Shown one piece after another: positions 1 through 8,385 of a stretch of DNA of 64,000 nt (position 1 is its first letter; each line of letters begins with the position of its first letter). Source of the stretch: Candidatus Eiseniibacteriota bacterium (GTDB lineage Bacteria; Eisenbacteria; RBG-16-71-46; CAIMUX01); the NCBI GenBank assembly GCA_029569475.1, contig JAKQSZ010000007.1, forward strand, positions 61,470-125,469, read 5' to 3'. The position numbers were made by a program, and so were the translations under genes. The notes below the pieces were generated by a model, which saw nothing but the letters and a program-made list of their open reading frames with translations, was not told the DNA's origin and did not search any database.

Positions 1-645
1 CTCGAGGCGCGCGCGGGCCAGCAGGTCGGGGTCATCGGCCGGGTACACGAAGAGCCCGGATTCATCCGCGCCCCAGTCGCGTCCGGTGTCGGACTGGAAG
101 ACGTGAAAGCCCTCGCGCGCCACCAACGCCGGCAGCCGGCTCCACCCGGTCGTGTCGGCTTCCGTCCGGTCCGTCCCGGCCCCATCGGAGACGGGCCTGC
201 CGTTTTCCACCCCGCTCTTCCCCGTTGGGTTCGCTCCTGCCGGGCCGGTTTCGATCAGCAAGGTCACGGTTCGCACGTTTCCGATCAGCGCTGAGGAGTT
301 GGCCACGACGGCGGCGTGACGCCCCTCGCAGGCGAGCAAGCCTCCTGGCCGCGGGCGGAACTCCTTTGGGGGAGCCGGGTGGCGGAGCAGCCAGGTATCG
401 TGGCCATCGTAGACGGCCAACGGAATCTTCAGCGGATCGTAGCCGGGCCATAGATCCACCCCCGCGAGCATCCGGTGGAGATCGTCCTCGAGCTGGCGGA
501 TAGGGGAGGATGCCGGCGTCGTGGCTGCAGCCACGCCCACGCCCATCGTCGAGCGGGTTCCGAGGACCAGGAGGAGTGCCAGGACAGGGACCAGACCAAG
601 GGCGGGAATGAGCGCGCGTGCGCGCCCGGGGAGCCCATCGTGCAT
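1..645 (-). CDS. Secreted protein of unknown function, C-terminus outside window
   Basis: The frame opens at ATG 645 and runs to base 1 without a stop, so only the first 215 residues are visible. AAGGAG sits a short distance upstream and fixes the start. Residues about 12-42 are hydrophobic and then Ala-rich, as in a signal peptide. The mature part contains LWPGYDPLKIPLAVYDG and ANSSALIGN, which I recognise as a conserved exported family without a known function. Family members I remember carry HEAFHVFQ, an HExxH-like site; here the matching stretch reads REGFHVFQ with Arg177 in the first His position, so a metal site would be incomplete. That comparison is from memory. The ending and any further domains cannot be judged. 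Confidence 0.7.
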   Translation of the reverse strand, partial: MHDGLPGRARALIPALGLVPVLALLLVLGTRSTMGVGVAAATTPASSPIRQLEDDLHRMLAGVDLWPGYDPLKIPLAVYDGHDTWLLRHPAPPKEFRPRPGGLLACEGRHAAVVANSSALIGNVRTVTLLIETGPAGANPTGKSGVENGRPVSDGAGTDRTEADTTGWSRLPALVAREGFHVFQSDTGRDWGADESGLFVYPADDPDLLARARLE

Positions 646-792
646 CGGAGATCTCCTTGCGATGAAGTGCTCCTTCACGATCTCGACCGCCGGTGTTTCC
701 GTCAAGCGCCGAGAGGAGGCGCACAGTGTATCATCCGGATGCCAGGGGCGGCGGACCGTTACCCGCCGTCCGCCGGGAAGGGGGCGTAGATC

Positions 793-1629
793 ATGAAAGA
801 CGAATCGTCCGGGAAGAAGCGCCAGGGAAAGCACGAACGCCGTCACGACCGTGAAGGCGGCGCCCGGGCTCAGCGACCGCGCTCCGGAGGCGGTCATGAC
901 GAGCGAGGGGACCGTCGATCGGGCCCGCGCGAGGGCGGCCCGGCGGGACGCGGTCCGCGGAGCTTCAGGCCCAAGGGAGAGTTCCACGCACCGGGCGGCG
1001 GACGTCCGGGGGGGCGTCCGGGCGGTCGTCCGGGCGGTCGTCCCGGCGGTCCCAAGGGTGGCCCGCGCCCCCACGGCAAGCCGGGCGAACGCTCCGGTCA
1101 CGGCGGGGAACGGCCGATCTTCCGCAAACCCGGGCCGCCGCGGTTCCGCGAACACCCGCCTCGGCCGCATCACGGTTCCCACGAGCGCGGTTCCATGGTT
1201 CACCTCGATCCCGATGTGGCCGCGGTCTTCCGTTCTCCCGAGGCGGTCAACCGGATCCTGCGGGCCATCATCAGCGCATTCCCCTCGGCGGGCGGGCCGG
1301 CTCGCGACCGCGGCTTCGGCGGTGGGCGCGAGTTCTCCTCCGGCTCGTCACGCGACTTCGCTCCCCGAGATCCGCGCGGCCGTGACTCCGCATCCGGCGG
1401 ACCGCGGGACGACGAGTTCGAAGCCGGGGATCACCCGAGAGGGAAAGGCGGAACGGACAAAGAGGCGCGCCGGTCGCGGAGCGGCAAGCCGAGGCCCAAG
1501 AACAAGGCCGCCGCGCCCTCGGAGGAGACGGATGCCGGGATGATGGAAGGCGACGATGAACTCGAAGGGTTCGAGGACTTCGCGGCCGATCCCACCGGCT
1601 GGCTGGACGAGCACGACGAAGAGGACTGA
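793..1629 (+). CDS. Arg/Gly-rich disordered protein with one conserved helix segment
   Basis: 278 residues. The first 130 are almost entirely Arg, Gly, Pro, His and Ser, including a tandem GGRP run encoded by a 12-base repeat at about 1009-1056. Residues about 135-165 (HLDPDVAAVFRSPEAVNRIL and following) are the only stretch that looks folded. The rest is again charged and low in complexity, ending in an acidic tail. RG-rich proteins of this type often bind RNA, but no RNA-binding domain is visible, so the function is open. It ends 20 bases before the PNGase F-like gene and may share its transcript. A G-rich ribosome site precedes ATG 793. Confidence 0.7.
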   Translation: MKDESSGKKRQGKHERRHDREGGARAQRPRSGGGHDERGDRRSGPREGGPAGRGPRSFRPKGEFHAPGGGRPGGRPGGRPGGRPGGPKGGPRPHGKPGERSGHGGERPIFRKPGPPRFREHPPRPHHGSHERGSMVHLDPDVAAVFRSPEAVNRILRAIISAFPSAGGPARDRGFGGGREFSSGSSRDFAPRDPRGRDSASGGPRDDEFEAGDHPRGKGGTDKEARRSRSGKPRPKNKAAAPSEETDAGMMEGDDELEGFEDFAADPTGWLDEHDEED

Positions 1630-1648
1630 CACCCGGATCGCCGAAGAG

Positions 1649-3583
1649 ATGCGCGTGGCCTGTGCGGTGGATGCCGTGCCCGGGACCGCCAGAGCGATCC
1701 TCACGGGGCTGATCGTCCTCATCCTGTCCATGGGAGGCCTGCCGGGTGCCGGGTCGATGCTGACGGCCCGGCCGGCCCGGGCGGAGGAGGCGAGGCCGTC
1801 CCGAACGATCACGTACCAGATCCTGTTCAACGGAGCGCCCGCCTCTGAAGAAGGACGCATCCTGGTCGAGACCTCGGGCGCTTCGGCCTTGGTGCGCCAG
1901 GTCCTGGACGGCCGACCCCTCGACAACGCCCCCGAAGAGGCCGGTTGGATCTGTTACGAGGATTCGACGACCTGGCAGACGGCGCGCTTCCGCGACGGGC
2001 GGAAGATCGCGGTGCGGACGCCCTTCCGGGATCTGCCCGCCCTCGAGATGACCGCCGATACGGCGACCGTCCTGGGACGCCTCTGCCGGAAGGCGACAAC
2101 GACGATCCGCTCGAACACCCTCGAAGTGTGGTTCGCCCCCGGCACGGACGGGGCAGGTTCTCCCTCGCTGAGTCTCGTCGTGCCCGGCGGGTTGGTGCTC
2201 AAGGTCATTCGCAATGGCAACCACGAGATCCGCGCGGTGGACATGCGCGACTCAGGGGTTCTCGAAACCGTGGTGGACGACGCCGCCGCCGCGATGCGGG
2301 AAGGGGTTTGTGCGACCTCCGCTCGTGCGGGGTGGGAACTGGTGGATCCGCCGGTCTATCGCGCGCGGGTCAATGCCGCCTACGTTACGACGGTCGATGT
2401 TCTCACCGGGCAGATCCTCAACTACTCCGATTCGCTCTCCAGTGCGGTGGGGGAAGCTGGGGTCTTGCGGTTCGCGGGGGGGACGGTGGCTGTGCGCCGC
2501 GTCCGGCTTCCCGAGATTCCGCGAGATTGCGCAGTCTTCGCCGAGTTGACGCATCGATCCAATGGCGACGCCTACGACCGCACTGGTTCGGTCTTTCTGA
2601 TCCCGGAAGAGCGGCCGGTCACTTTCCTTGCCGCGCTGCGTCGCGGGGTGGCGGCGGTCCCGGCGGTGACCGATCGGGGGGGAAGGTCGTACCAGGGGAT
2701 CGCGCTGACGGACTCCTTTGTGCCGCCGCTGGAACTGATGCGGTTCATCACTCCGTTCGGAGTCGGGCACTACAACGAGCAGGTGCAGGTGGAGGGGATC
2801 GCCTGGGAAGACTCCGCCGTGTACAAGATGGATGTCACCGATCTTCGCGACCGGCTGCGCGGCCCGGTGTGGATCGGCGTATTCATCGGCAACTACGACC
2901 CCGGCGGCCACCACGTCAGTCTCCGGCTGCGCTATTACCCGAACAACCGCACCGTCGATCCGGCCGGCCCCGAAGCAACCGCCGATGAGCTCCGCCAGCG
3001 CCAGGCTGACCCCTCGGCGGCCGGTTCTTCCGTCCGACGCCCGACCGATCCCTCGGCCGCCGGTCCTTCCGGCGCCCCCGGGGACGGGGGAAGCTGGTCC
3101 CTGCCGCTGTTCAACACGGCCAACGTCCTCGAGATGGCCGGCCAGGAGTACGGACGCCTTTTCGCCACCGACACCCTGGCGGTCACCTTCGACGTGCCTC
3201 CGGGAGTCAGCGACTGCCGGCTGCGGTTCATCACCACCGGCCATGGTGGTTGGGAAGCGGGGGATGAGTTCAACCAGAAGATCAACCACATCTTCCTGGA
3301 CGGCGTCGAGGTCGCGCGTCTCGTGCCGTGGCGGGAGGATTGCGCCACATTCCGGCGCTTGAACCCCGCCTCGGGGAATTTCTGGAACGAGCTTTCCTCG
3401 TCGGACTTCAGCCGCTCGGGCTGGTGCCCGGGCACGACCGTGAATCCGTTCCAGATTCCGCTGCCGCGGCTCACTCCTGGACGGCACGAGATTCGCGTGG
3501 CGATCGCGATGGGCGCCCCCGAGGGGGGGAGCTACAGTGCCTGGAACGTGTCCGGCGTGGTGCTGGGACGTTTCGCGTTCTGA
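1649..3583 (+). CDS. PNGase F-like peptide-N-glycanase, secreted
   Basis: 644 residues starting at ATG 1649, giving a signal peptide that ends at about ARA/EEA. The C-terminal half matches Flavobacterium PNGase F: NGDAYDR (Asp310) aligns with EWDR and its catalytic Asp60; RFITPF at 365 matches RFITPY; MDVTDL follows; GDEF (Glu540) aligns with AEW and Glu206; SRSGWCPG near 592 matches DRAGWCPG. Glu118 of PNGase F has no counterpart (it falls in VFIGNY). PNGase F removes N-glycans from Asn, so the predicted role is extracellular deglycosylation. About 290 residues after the signal precede the catalytic module and I do not recognise them. DPSAAG occurs twice in the linker near residues 455-475. 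The gene is convergent with a secreted oligopeptidase, consistent with glycoprotein scavenging. Confidence 0.8.
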   Translation: MRVACAVDAVPGTARAILTGLIVLILSMGGLPGAGSMLTARPARAEEARPSRTITYQILFNGAPASEEGRILVETSGASALVRQVLDGRPLDNAPEEAGWICYEDSTTWQTARFRDGRKIAVRTPFRDLPALEMTADTATVLGRLCRKATTTIRSNTLEVWFAPGTDGAGSPSLSLVVPGGLVLKVIRNGNHEIRAVDMRDSGVLETVVDDAAAAMREGVCATSARAGWELVDPPVYRARVNAAYVTTVDVLTGQILNYSDSLSSAVGEAGVLRFAGGTVAVRRVRLPEIPRDCAVFAELTHRSNGDAYDRTGSVFLIPEERPVTFLAALRRGVAAVPAVTDRGGRSYQGIALTDSFVPPLELMRFITPFGVGHYNEQVQVEGIAWEDSAVYKMDVTDLRDRLRGPVWIGVFIGNYDPGGHHVSLRLRYYPNNRTVDPAGPEATADELRQRQADPSAAGSSVRRPTDPSAAGPSGAPGDGGSWSLPLFNTANVLEMAGQEYGRLFATDTLAVTFDVPPGVSDCRLRFITTGHGGWEAGDEFNQKINHIFLDGVEVARLVPWREDCATFRRLNPASGNFWNELSSSDFSRSGWCPGTTVNPFQIPLPRLTPGRHEIRVAIAMGAPEGGSYSAWNVSGVVLGRFAF

Positions 3584-3594
3584 CTCCCGGCGAA

Positions 3595-5778
3595 CTACTT
3601 GATCGGTCCCCGCAGACCCAGCTGATCAAGGACGAACGCGAAGTTGAACGCCATCTCCCTGTAGTAGTCATAGCGGCCCGAAGATCCCATGTGACCCGAC
3701 ATGTTCGTCTTCAGGAACAGCGGCGCATCGTTCGTCCGGGTGGCCCGCACCTTGGCGACCCACTTGGCCGGCTCCCAGTAGGGAACCCGCGGATCGTGCA
3801 GGCCGGCGGTCACCAGCATGGCCGGGTACGCTTGGGCCCGGATGTTCTGGTAGGGATCCCAGGAGAAGAAGCTTTCGAACTCCTCCTTGACGTTCGGATT
3901 GCCCCACTCCGTGTAGTGGAACTCTGTCCCGGGTAGCGTCGGATCGAGCATGTGGTGCAGTTCGTCCACCGCGGGGACCTCCGCGACCACTACCCGGAAG
4001 AGATCCGGCCTGGTGTTTGCCACGACGCCCATGAGCATGCCGCCGGCGCTCCCGCCGTTGACGGCCAGGCGGGCTGGATCGCAGTACTTCTCCCGGATCA
4101 GGAACTCGGTGCAGTCGATGAAGTCCTCGAACGTCTTCTTCTTCTGCAGGACCTTCCCGGAGTCATGCCAGGCCGGCCCCATTTCGTCGCCTCCACGGAC
4201 GTGGGCGATGGCGAGGACGCAGCCCCGGTCGAGGAGGCTCAGGTTGAAGCTGCTGAAGGAGGCCGGGTAGCCCATGCCGTAGGCGCCGTAAGCGGTGAGA
4301 TAGAGGGGGCGGTTCCCGTCCCTGCGGAAGAGATCCTGCCGGTAGACCAGCGAGATGGGGACCTGGGCGCCGTCGCGCGCCTCGGCCATCACGAACTCCG
4401 ACTTGTAGCGGCCGGGGTCGTATCCTCCGAGCACCTCCTGCCTCTTCAGCAGCTCCAGCTCCCTGGTATCGAAGTGGTAGTCGTAGATGGAATTCGGGGT
4501 CACGAGAGAGGTGTACCGGATGCGGTACCGGTCGCTGGCGTACTCAGGATTGCCGCTGGCGTAGAAAGCGTAGGTTGGTTCGGGGAAGTCGACCTGGTGC
4601 TCCTTCCCTGATCGCAGGTCGATCACCCGCATGGTCTCGATGCCCCCGACCCGCTCGTGCACTGTCATCCAGTCCCGGAAGACGTCCACGCCGGTGATGT
4701 ACACGTCCGGGCGGTGCCCGATGTACTCCTTCCACGACCCGGCCCCGGGATCGGAGACGGGCGCGCGTACGATCTTGAAGTTCTCGGCCTCGCCGGCGTT
4801 GGTCCGGATGAAGAACTCTCCCTCCCGGTCTTCCACGCTGTACTCGACGCCCTCCTCCCGCGGCTGGATGACGCGGAAGACGCCCTTCGGGTCATCCGAG
4901 CGGAGGAAGCTCCACTCCGTCGTTTCGGGGTTGCCGACGTAGAGGTAGATGAACTTCTTGCTGCGGGATCCCCGCAGGCCGAGCCCGAAGGCCAGGTTGT
5001 CTTCCTGGAAGAGCAGGACGTCGTCGGCCTGCCGGCCTCCGAGTTCGTGACGATAGACCTGGTAGGGGCTCTCCACCTCCTCGTCGACCACCCGCGAGTA
5101 GAAGAGCGTCTTGTTGTCGGCTGCCCAGACGATGCTCTGCACGGGGTAGACATCGTCGTCGAGGATTCGGTTCTCGCGAAGGTCCTTCACCCGAAGGAAA
5201 TAGCGTTCGTTGCCGGCGGTGTCGGCGGAGAAGCAGAGGTAACGGTGATCGTGGCTGTAGGTGAGCGCGCCAACCTCGTAGAAACCGCGACCCTGGGCCA
5301 GCTCGTTCACGTCGAGGGTGACCTCCTCGGCAGCCTCCAGGGTCCCCTTCTTCCGGCAGAAGAGCGGGTAGTCCTTTCCTTCCTCGGTGCGCGAGTAGTA
5401 GTAGTAATCGCCGTCCTTGACCGGAACGCTGAGGTCGGTCTCCTTGATCCGCCCCTTGATCTCCTGGTAGAGCTGCTCCCGAAACTCCTCGGTGTCCTTC
5501 AGCGCGGCCTCGGTGTACGCGTTTTCGGCCTCGACGTAGGCGATGGTCTCGGGCTTGTCCCGGGGTACGTCCTTCATCCAGGCGTAGGGGTCCACCCAGC
5601 GGCGTCCGTGCATCTCGATCGTGTCGGGGAGTACGGGGGCTACCGGGGGCGCCATGGCAGCGGGATGGCTGCCGCCGCCCTGTTCCCCGGTTCCTGCCGG
5701 TTGGGCGCCGGCCGGCTGTGTCCGCAGAGCTGCCAAGATGGTCATCAGAACCGCCACTCGTGCGCAGGAAGACCTCAT
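3595..5778 (-). CDS. ptrB: Oligopeptidase B-like S9A serine peptidase, exported
   Basis: 727 residues from ATG 5778, preceded by GGGAGGGG; the frame continues upstream but without a ribosome site. An N-terminal signal segment (VLMTILAALRTQPAGA) suggests export, unlike cytoplasmic enterobacterial PtrB. The beta-propeller occupies roughly residues 70-460 and the alpha/beta-hydrolase domain the remainder. The triad is visible: Ser577 in GGSAGG, Asp662 in GLHDPRVPY, His696 in SGHMGSSGRY. The stretch AHVRGGDEMGPAWHDSGK is typical of oligopeptidase B and prolyl oligopeptidases. It should cut short peptides after basic residues if it keeps oligopeptidase B specificity, which is inferred. Only 11 bases separate it from the convergent PNGase F-like gene. 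Confidence 0.88.
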   Translation of the reverse strand: MRSSCARVAVLMTILAALRTQPAGAQPAGTGEQGGGSHPAAMAPPVAPVLPDTIEMHGRRWVDPYAWMKDVPRDKPETIAYVEAENAYTEAALKDTEEFREQLYQEIKGRIKETDLSVPVKDGDYYYYSRTEEGKDYPLFCRKKGTLEAAEEVTLDVNELAQGRGFYEVGALTYSHDHRYLCFSADTAGNERYFLRVKDLRENRILDDDVYPVQSIVWAADNKTLFYSRVVDEEVESPYQVYRHELGGRQADDVLLFQEDNLAFGLGLRGSRSKKFIYLYVGNPETTEWSFLRSDDPKGVFRVIQPREEGVEYSVEDREGEFFIRTNAGEAENFKIVRAPVSDPGAGSWKEYIGHRPDVYITGVDVFRDWMTVHERVGGIETMRVIDLRSGKEHQVDFPEPTYAFYASGNPEYASDRYRIRYTSLVTPNSIYDYHFDTRELELLKRQEVLGGYDPGRYKSEFVMAEARDGAQVPISLVYRQDLFRRDGNRPLYLTAYGAYGMGYPASFSSFNLSLLDRGCVLAIAHVRGGDEMGPAWHDSGKVLQKKKTFEDFIDCTEFLIREKYCDPARLAVNGGSAGGMLMGVVANTRPDLFRVVVAEVPAVDELHHMLDPTLPGTEFHYTEWGNPNVKEEFESFFSWDPYQNIRAQAYPAMLVTAGLHDPRVPYWEPAKWVAKVRATRTNDAPLFLKTNMSGHMGSSGRYDYYREMAFNFAFVLDQLGLRGPIK

Positions 5779-5992
5779 CGGCTGTCCCCTCCCTGATTGT
5801 TCGTCGCCGCCAATGCTCGGAACGGCGGGGCCGCCCCCCGCCACCCCGGGGCCGCAGCCCGCCGCCCCGGATGCGATCGGCGGGTCGAGGCCTGGACCGT
5901 CAGGTGACCTGGCAACTGGACGCATGGCCCGATGTCGGTAGGATCCATGCCCCCCCAACGTCGCGTCCGCGGCCGGCTTCCGGCCCGCGGCG

Positions 5993-6877
5993 TCAGGGCG
6001 TCTTCGATTGGCCCCCGGTCCCGGAACCGGCCGCCTTCTCCTTCTCGATCAGCTCCTGGACCTCAGCCGGCGGCTGGAAGACGTTCTCGGGCAGATCCAC
6101 GTTGATCGCCAGGGTGTCGATGGTGACCTCCATGACCTGCAATCCCCGCATCAACGACTGCTTGACCCGGAAGGGGAGCATCAGCCCGCTGACCTCGCGA
6201 TAATCCAGGGGGAAGATCTCCAGCGGGATGTCTCCCTGGTCGGTCTGGACGATGGAGGCTTGCTTGAGCAACAAGCCGCTCGAGCGGTCGAACCACAAGG
6301 TCTCGGCCTCGCACTTCTCGGGCGTTGCCAACACCTTCCAGGCCGGCACGCCGTTGACCGTGTCGGCGGCGTGCGTGTTGACCGAACGGTACCAGTCCTT
6401 CCAGTCCGTGTAGGACCCGGCCGCGGCTTCCTTCCTGGCACGCCAAAGGTCGCAGCCCTTCTTCAGCTTCGAGCCGGCCATGGAGGAGCGTTCCCAGTAG
6501 AACGTTCCGTCTCCGCCCTGTTCGATGTCGCCGAGGGCCGGAGAAGTGATCGACGCCCGGGTCCGTCCCGAGTCGGCGACCCAGGAGATGATCTCCGCGA
6601 CGAGGCCCATGGCGGGGATCTCGAAACGCCCCTTCGACCACACTGTCCGTACGCGGTCCAACGCCTCACGGCCGCCCCGGGCTTCGTTCCACTTGTCCAG
6701 GATCTGATCCGCCTCGGGCAGAGCTTCGCTCGACGGCACGGCCGCAGCGTGTGCATCCGCCGTGCCCGCCGCAGGGTCTGCGGCGGCGACTGCGGGAGCG
6801 CCCGCCAGGCTCGAGAAGACGGCAAGTGCCAGAGCGGCGGTGCGGGCCAGGGCGCCCGGCGTTTTCATCATCTTCAT
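5993..6877 (-). CDS. LolA/LppX-like lipoprotein-binding protein, periplasmic
   Basis: 294 residues from ATG 6877, with GGAGGGG upstream; the longer frame to 6979 would run into the S41 gene. A signal peptide (ALALAVFSSLAGAPAVAAA) is followed by a domain starting at ADQILDKWNEARGG and including ALDRVRTVWSKG and LWFDRSSGLLLKQ, the pattern of outer-membrane lipoprotein-sorting-type folds (half-barrel holding a lipid or lipopeptide). A related domain forms the C-terminus of the M16 protein at 8357-10612. It is the last gene of the M16-M16-S41 run, 80 bases downstream of the S41 gene. The ligand is unknown. Confidence 0.65.
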   Translation of the reverse strand: MKMMKTPGALARTAALALAVFSSLAGAPAVAAADPAAGTADAHAAAVPSSEALPEADQILDKWNEARGGREALDRVRTVWSKGRFEIPAMGLVAEIISWVADSGRTRASITSPALGDIEQGGDGTFYWERSSMAGSKLKKGCDLWRARKEAAAGSYTDWKDWYRSVNTHAADTVNGVPAWKVLATPEKCEAETLWFDRSSGLLLKQASIVQTDQGDIPLEIFPLDYREVSGLMLPFRVKQSLMRGLQVMEVTIDTLAINVDLPENVFQPPAEVQELIEKEKAAGSGTGGQSKTP

Positions 6878-6957
6878 CAGGTTGCCCCTCCAAGTGCCGG
6901 CCCGGACATGGTTCCGAGCACGGCCTGGTGTGGTGTCGGTCACTTCTGCATCTTTGC

Positions 6958-8385
6958 TCAGTGGCTGCTGTGGATCCACTGCACGGCCGCCGCCAGAGCT
7001 GGATCCTCGCCCCGGAGAAGCGCTTCCCGCGTGGGCGGCGCGAGCACGTCGGGAACAACCCCGCTGCCTTCGAGCACCGCGCCTCCCTCGGCCGTGTAGT
7101 TGGCGAAGGCATACTGGAAACCGTCGCCGTTGGGCAGCTTCACGATGGCCGAGGGCAGCGCCGCTCCTGCGGTGGCGGTTCCGAAGAGCCGTGCGCGTCC
7201 CAACCCTTGGAGCCCGCCCGCCAGGATTTCCGATGTCGAGGCGGAGAGGCCGTCGATCAGCACGGCCAGGGGGGCCGTGTACGTCCGGGCTCGCGGGTTG
7301 ATCGTGAACTTGAACTCGGTTTCCCGGGTCTTCATGACGCCGAGCCGGCGGCCCTCTCCTTCCACGAACCAGCCCGCCATTCCCATGGCCATGGCGCCGA
7401 GGCCGCCCGGGTTGCCTCGCAGGTCCAGGATCACGCCGGGGGCATCGAGGTAGGACGACATCGCCTCGTTGAACGCCGACATGACTCCCGCCGGGTCGAA
7501 GAACATCGATACCCTGATGTATCCGATCTCGCCGGGCAGCCTCCTCGCTTCGATCTCGGCATACATCGGCGGCAGGTTGCCGAACTGCGTCTTCTTTCCC
7601 GGCGGCTCGATGAGCGGAAGGCGAAGCTCAACCTGGCGGTCGCGCTCGTCGAGGAAGGTTGCGGCCACCTCGCCGCCGATCGGGCCCCGGAGCCAGGAGA
7701 TGACAGCCGAGGTGGCGAGCAGTTCGCGCGCGGTGCTTTCCTCGAACTCCTCCCATAGCTTTGGCAGAACGACTTCGGGCTTGTGATTGCGCGCCTGCAG
7801 GAGAATCCAACCCGGCCGTACCCCCACGCTTTCGGCGGGGCTTCCCGAAGCGACCCGGGTCACCACGGCGCGGCCGTCCAGGATTCGCAGATCCAGCCCG
7901 GTCACGCCCGCGCCGCTCGTCAGGATGTCGCTCGAGTCCTTGCCGCCATCCAAAGCGTCGCTCGCACCCTCGCCGTCGGCGCTCTCGGCGCCTTCCGGCG
8001 TCCTGTCGCTGTGGTCGACCGTCATTTCGCCGTAGACATCCGCGGGGATGATGCCGAAGTGGGACTGCCCGAGGGTGTCGAGCAGAGCCTGCATGACGGC
8101 ACGGGATTCAGCCCGGGTGCGGGCCTGCTCGATGCGCGGGCGGAGCGTGTCTCGGATCGCCTCCCAGGACGGCCCATAGACCTCGGGGTCCCAATGGCGC
8201 TCGCGGACCGTTGTCCAGATCTGATCGAAGGAACGGACCTCGAGAGCCCGCTCCTCCGCGCTGAGCGGACGGCCCCGGGGCGCTGGCGAGCAGGCCACGA
8301 CCAAACACGTCGCCAGGACGAACAGGAGCGGGACGAGCCCGACACCTCTGCCGGGATCAGGGGGCCGGTTTCTGGAACTCCGCAT
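6958..8385 (-). CDS. S41 (tail-specific/C-terminal processing) peptidase, lipoprotein
   Basis: 475 residues. The N-terminus has a hydrophobic segment and VVACSPAP, a lipobox, so the protein is probably lipid-anchored. A PDZ-like region (LDLRILDGRAVVTRVASGSP) lies in the middle and the S41 catalytic region follows, with GLSASTSEILAGG around residues 379-391 holding the active-site serine. S41 enzymes cut near protein C-termini in the periplasm. The start overlaps the end of the M16-LolA gene by 29 bases, so the two are likely co-translated. An insert rich in Asp, Ser and Gly lies between the helical N-domain and the PDZ region. Confidence 0.82.
   Translation of the reverse strand: MRSSRNRPPDPGRGVGLVPLLFVLATCLVVACSPAPRGRPLSAEERALEVRSFDQIWTTVRERHWDPEVYGPSWEAIRDTLRPRIEQARTRAESRAVMQALLDTLGQSHFGIIPADVYGEMTVDHSDRTPEGAESADGEGASDALDGGKDSSDILTSGAGVTGLDLRILDGRAVVTRVASGSPAESVGVRPGWILLQARNHKPEVVLPKLWEEFEESTARELLATSAVISWLRGPIGGEVAATFLDERDRQVELRLPLIEPPGKKTQFGNLPPMYAEIEARRLPGEIGYIRVSMFFDPAGVMSAFNEAMSSYLDAPGVILDLRGNPGGLGAMAMGMAGWFVEGEGRRLGVMKTRETEFKFTINPRARTYTAPLAVLIDGLSASTSEILAGGLQGLGRARLFGTATAGAALPSAIVKLPNGDGFQYAFANYTAEGGAVLEGSGVVPDVLAPPTREALLRGEDPALAAAVQWIHSSH

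Noticed and set aside
62..724. 220-residue minus frame at the window start
   Set aside because: Arg/Gly/Pro-rich. The neighbouring frame from ATG 645 has a ribosome site, a signal peptide and conserved blocks.
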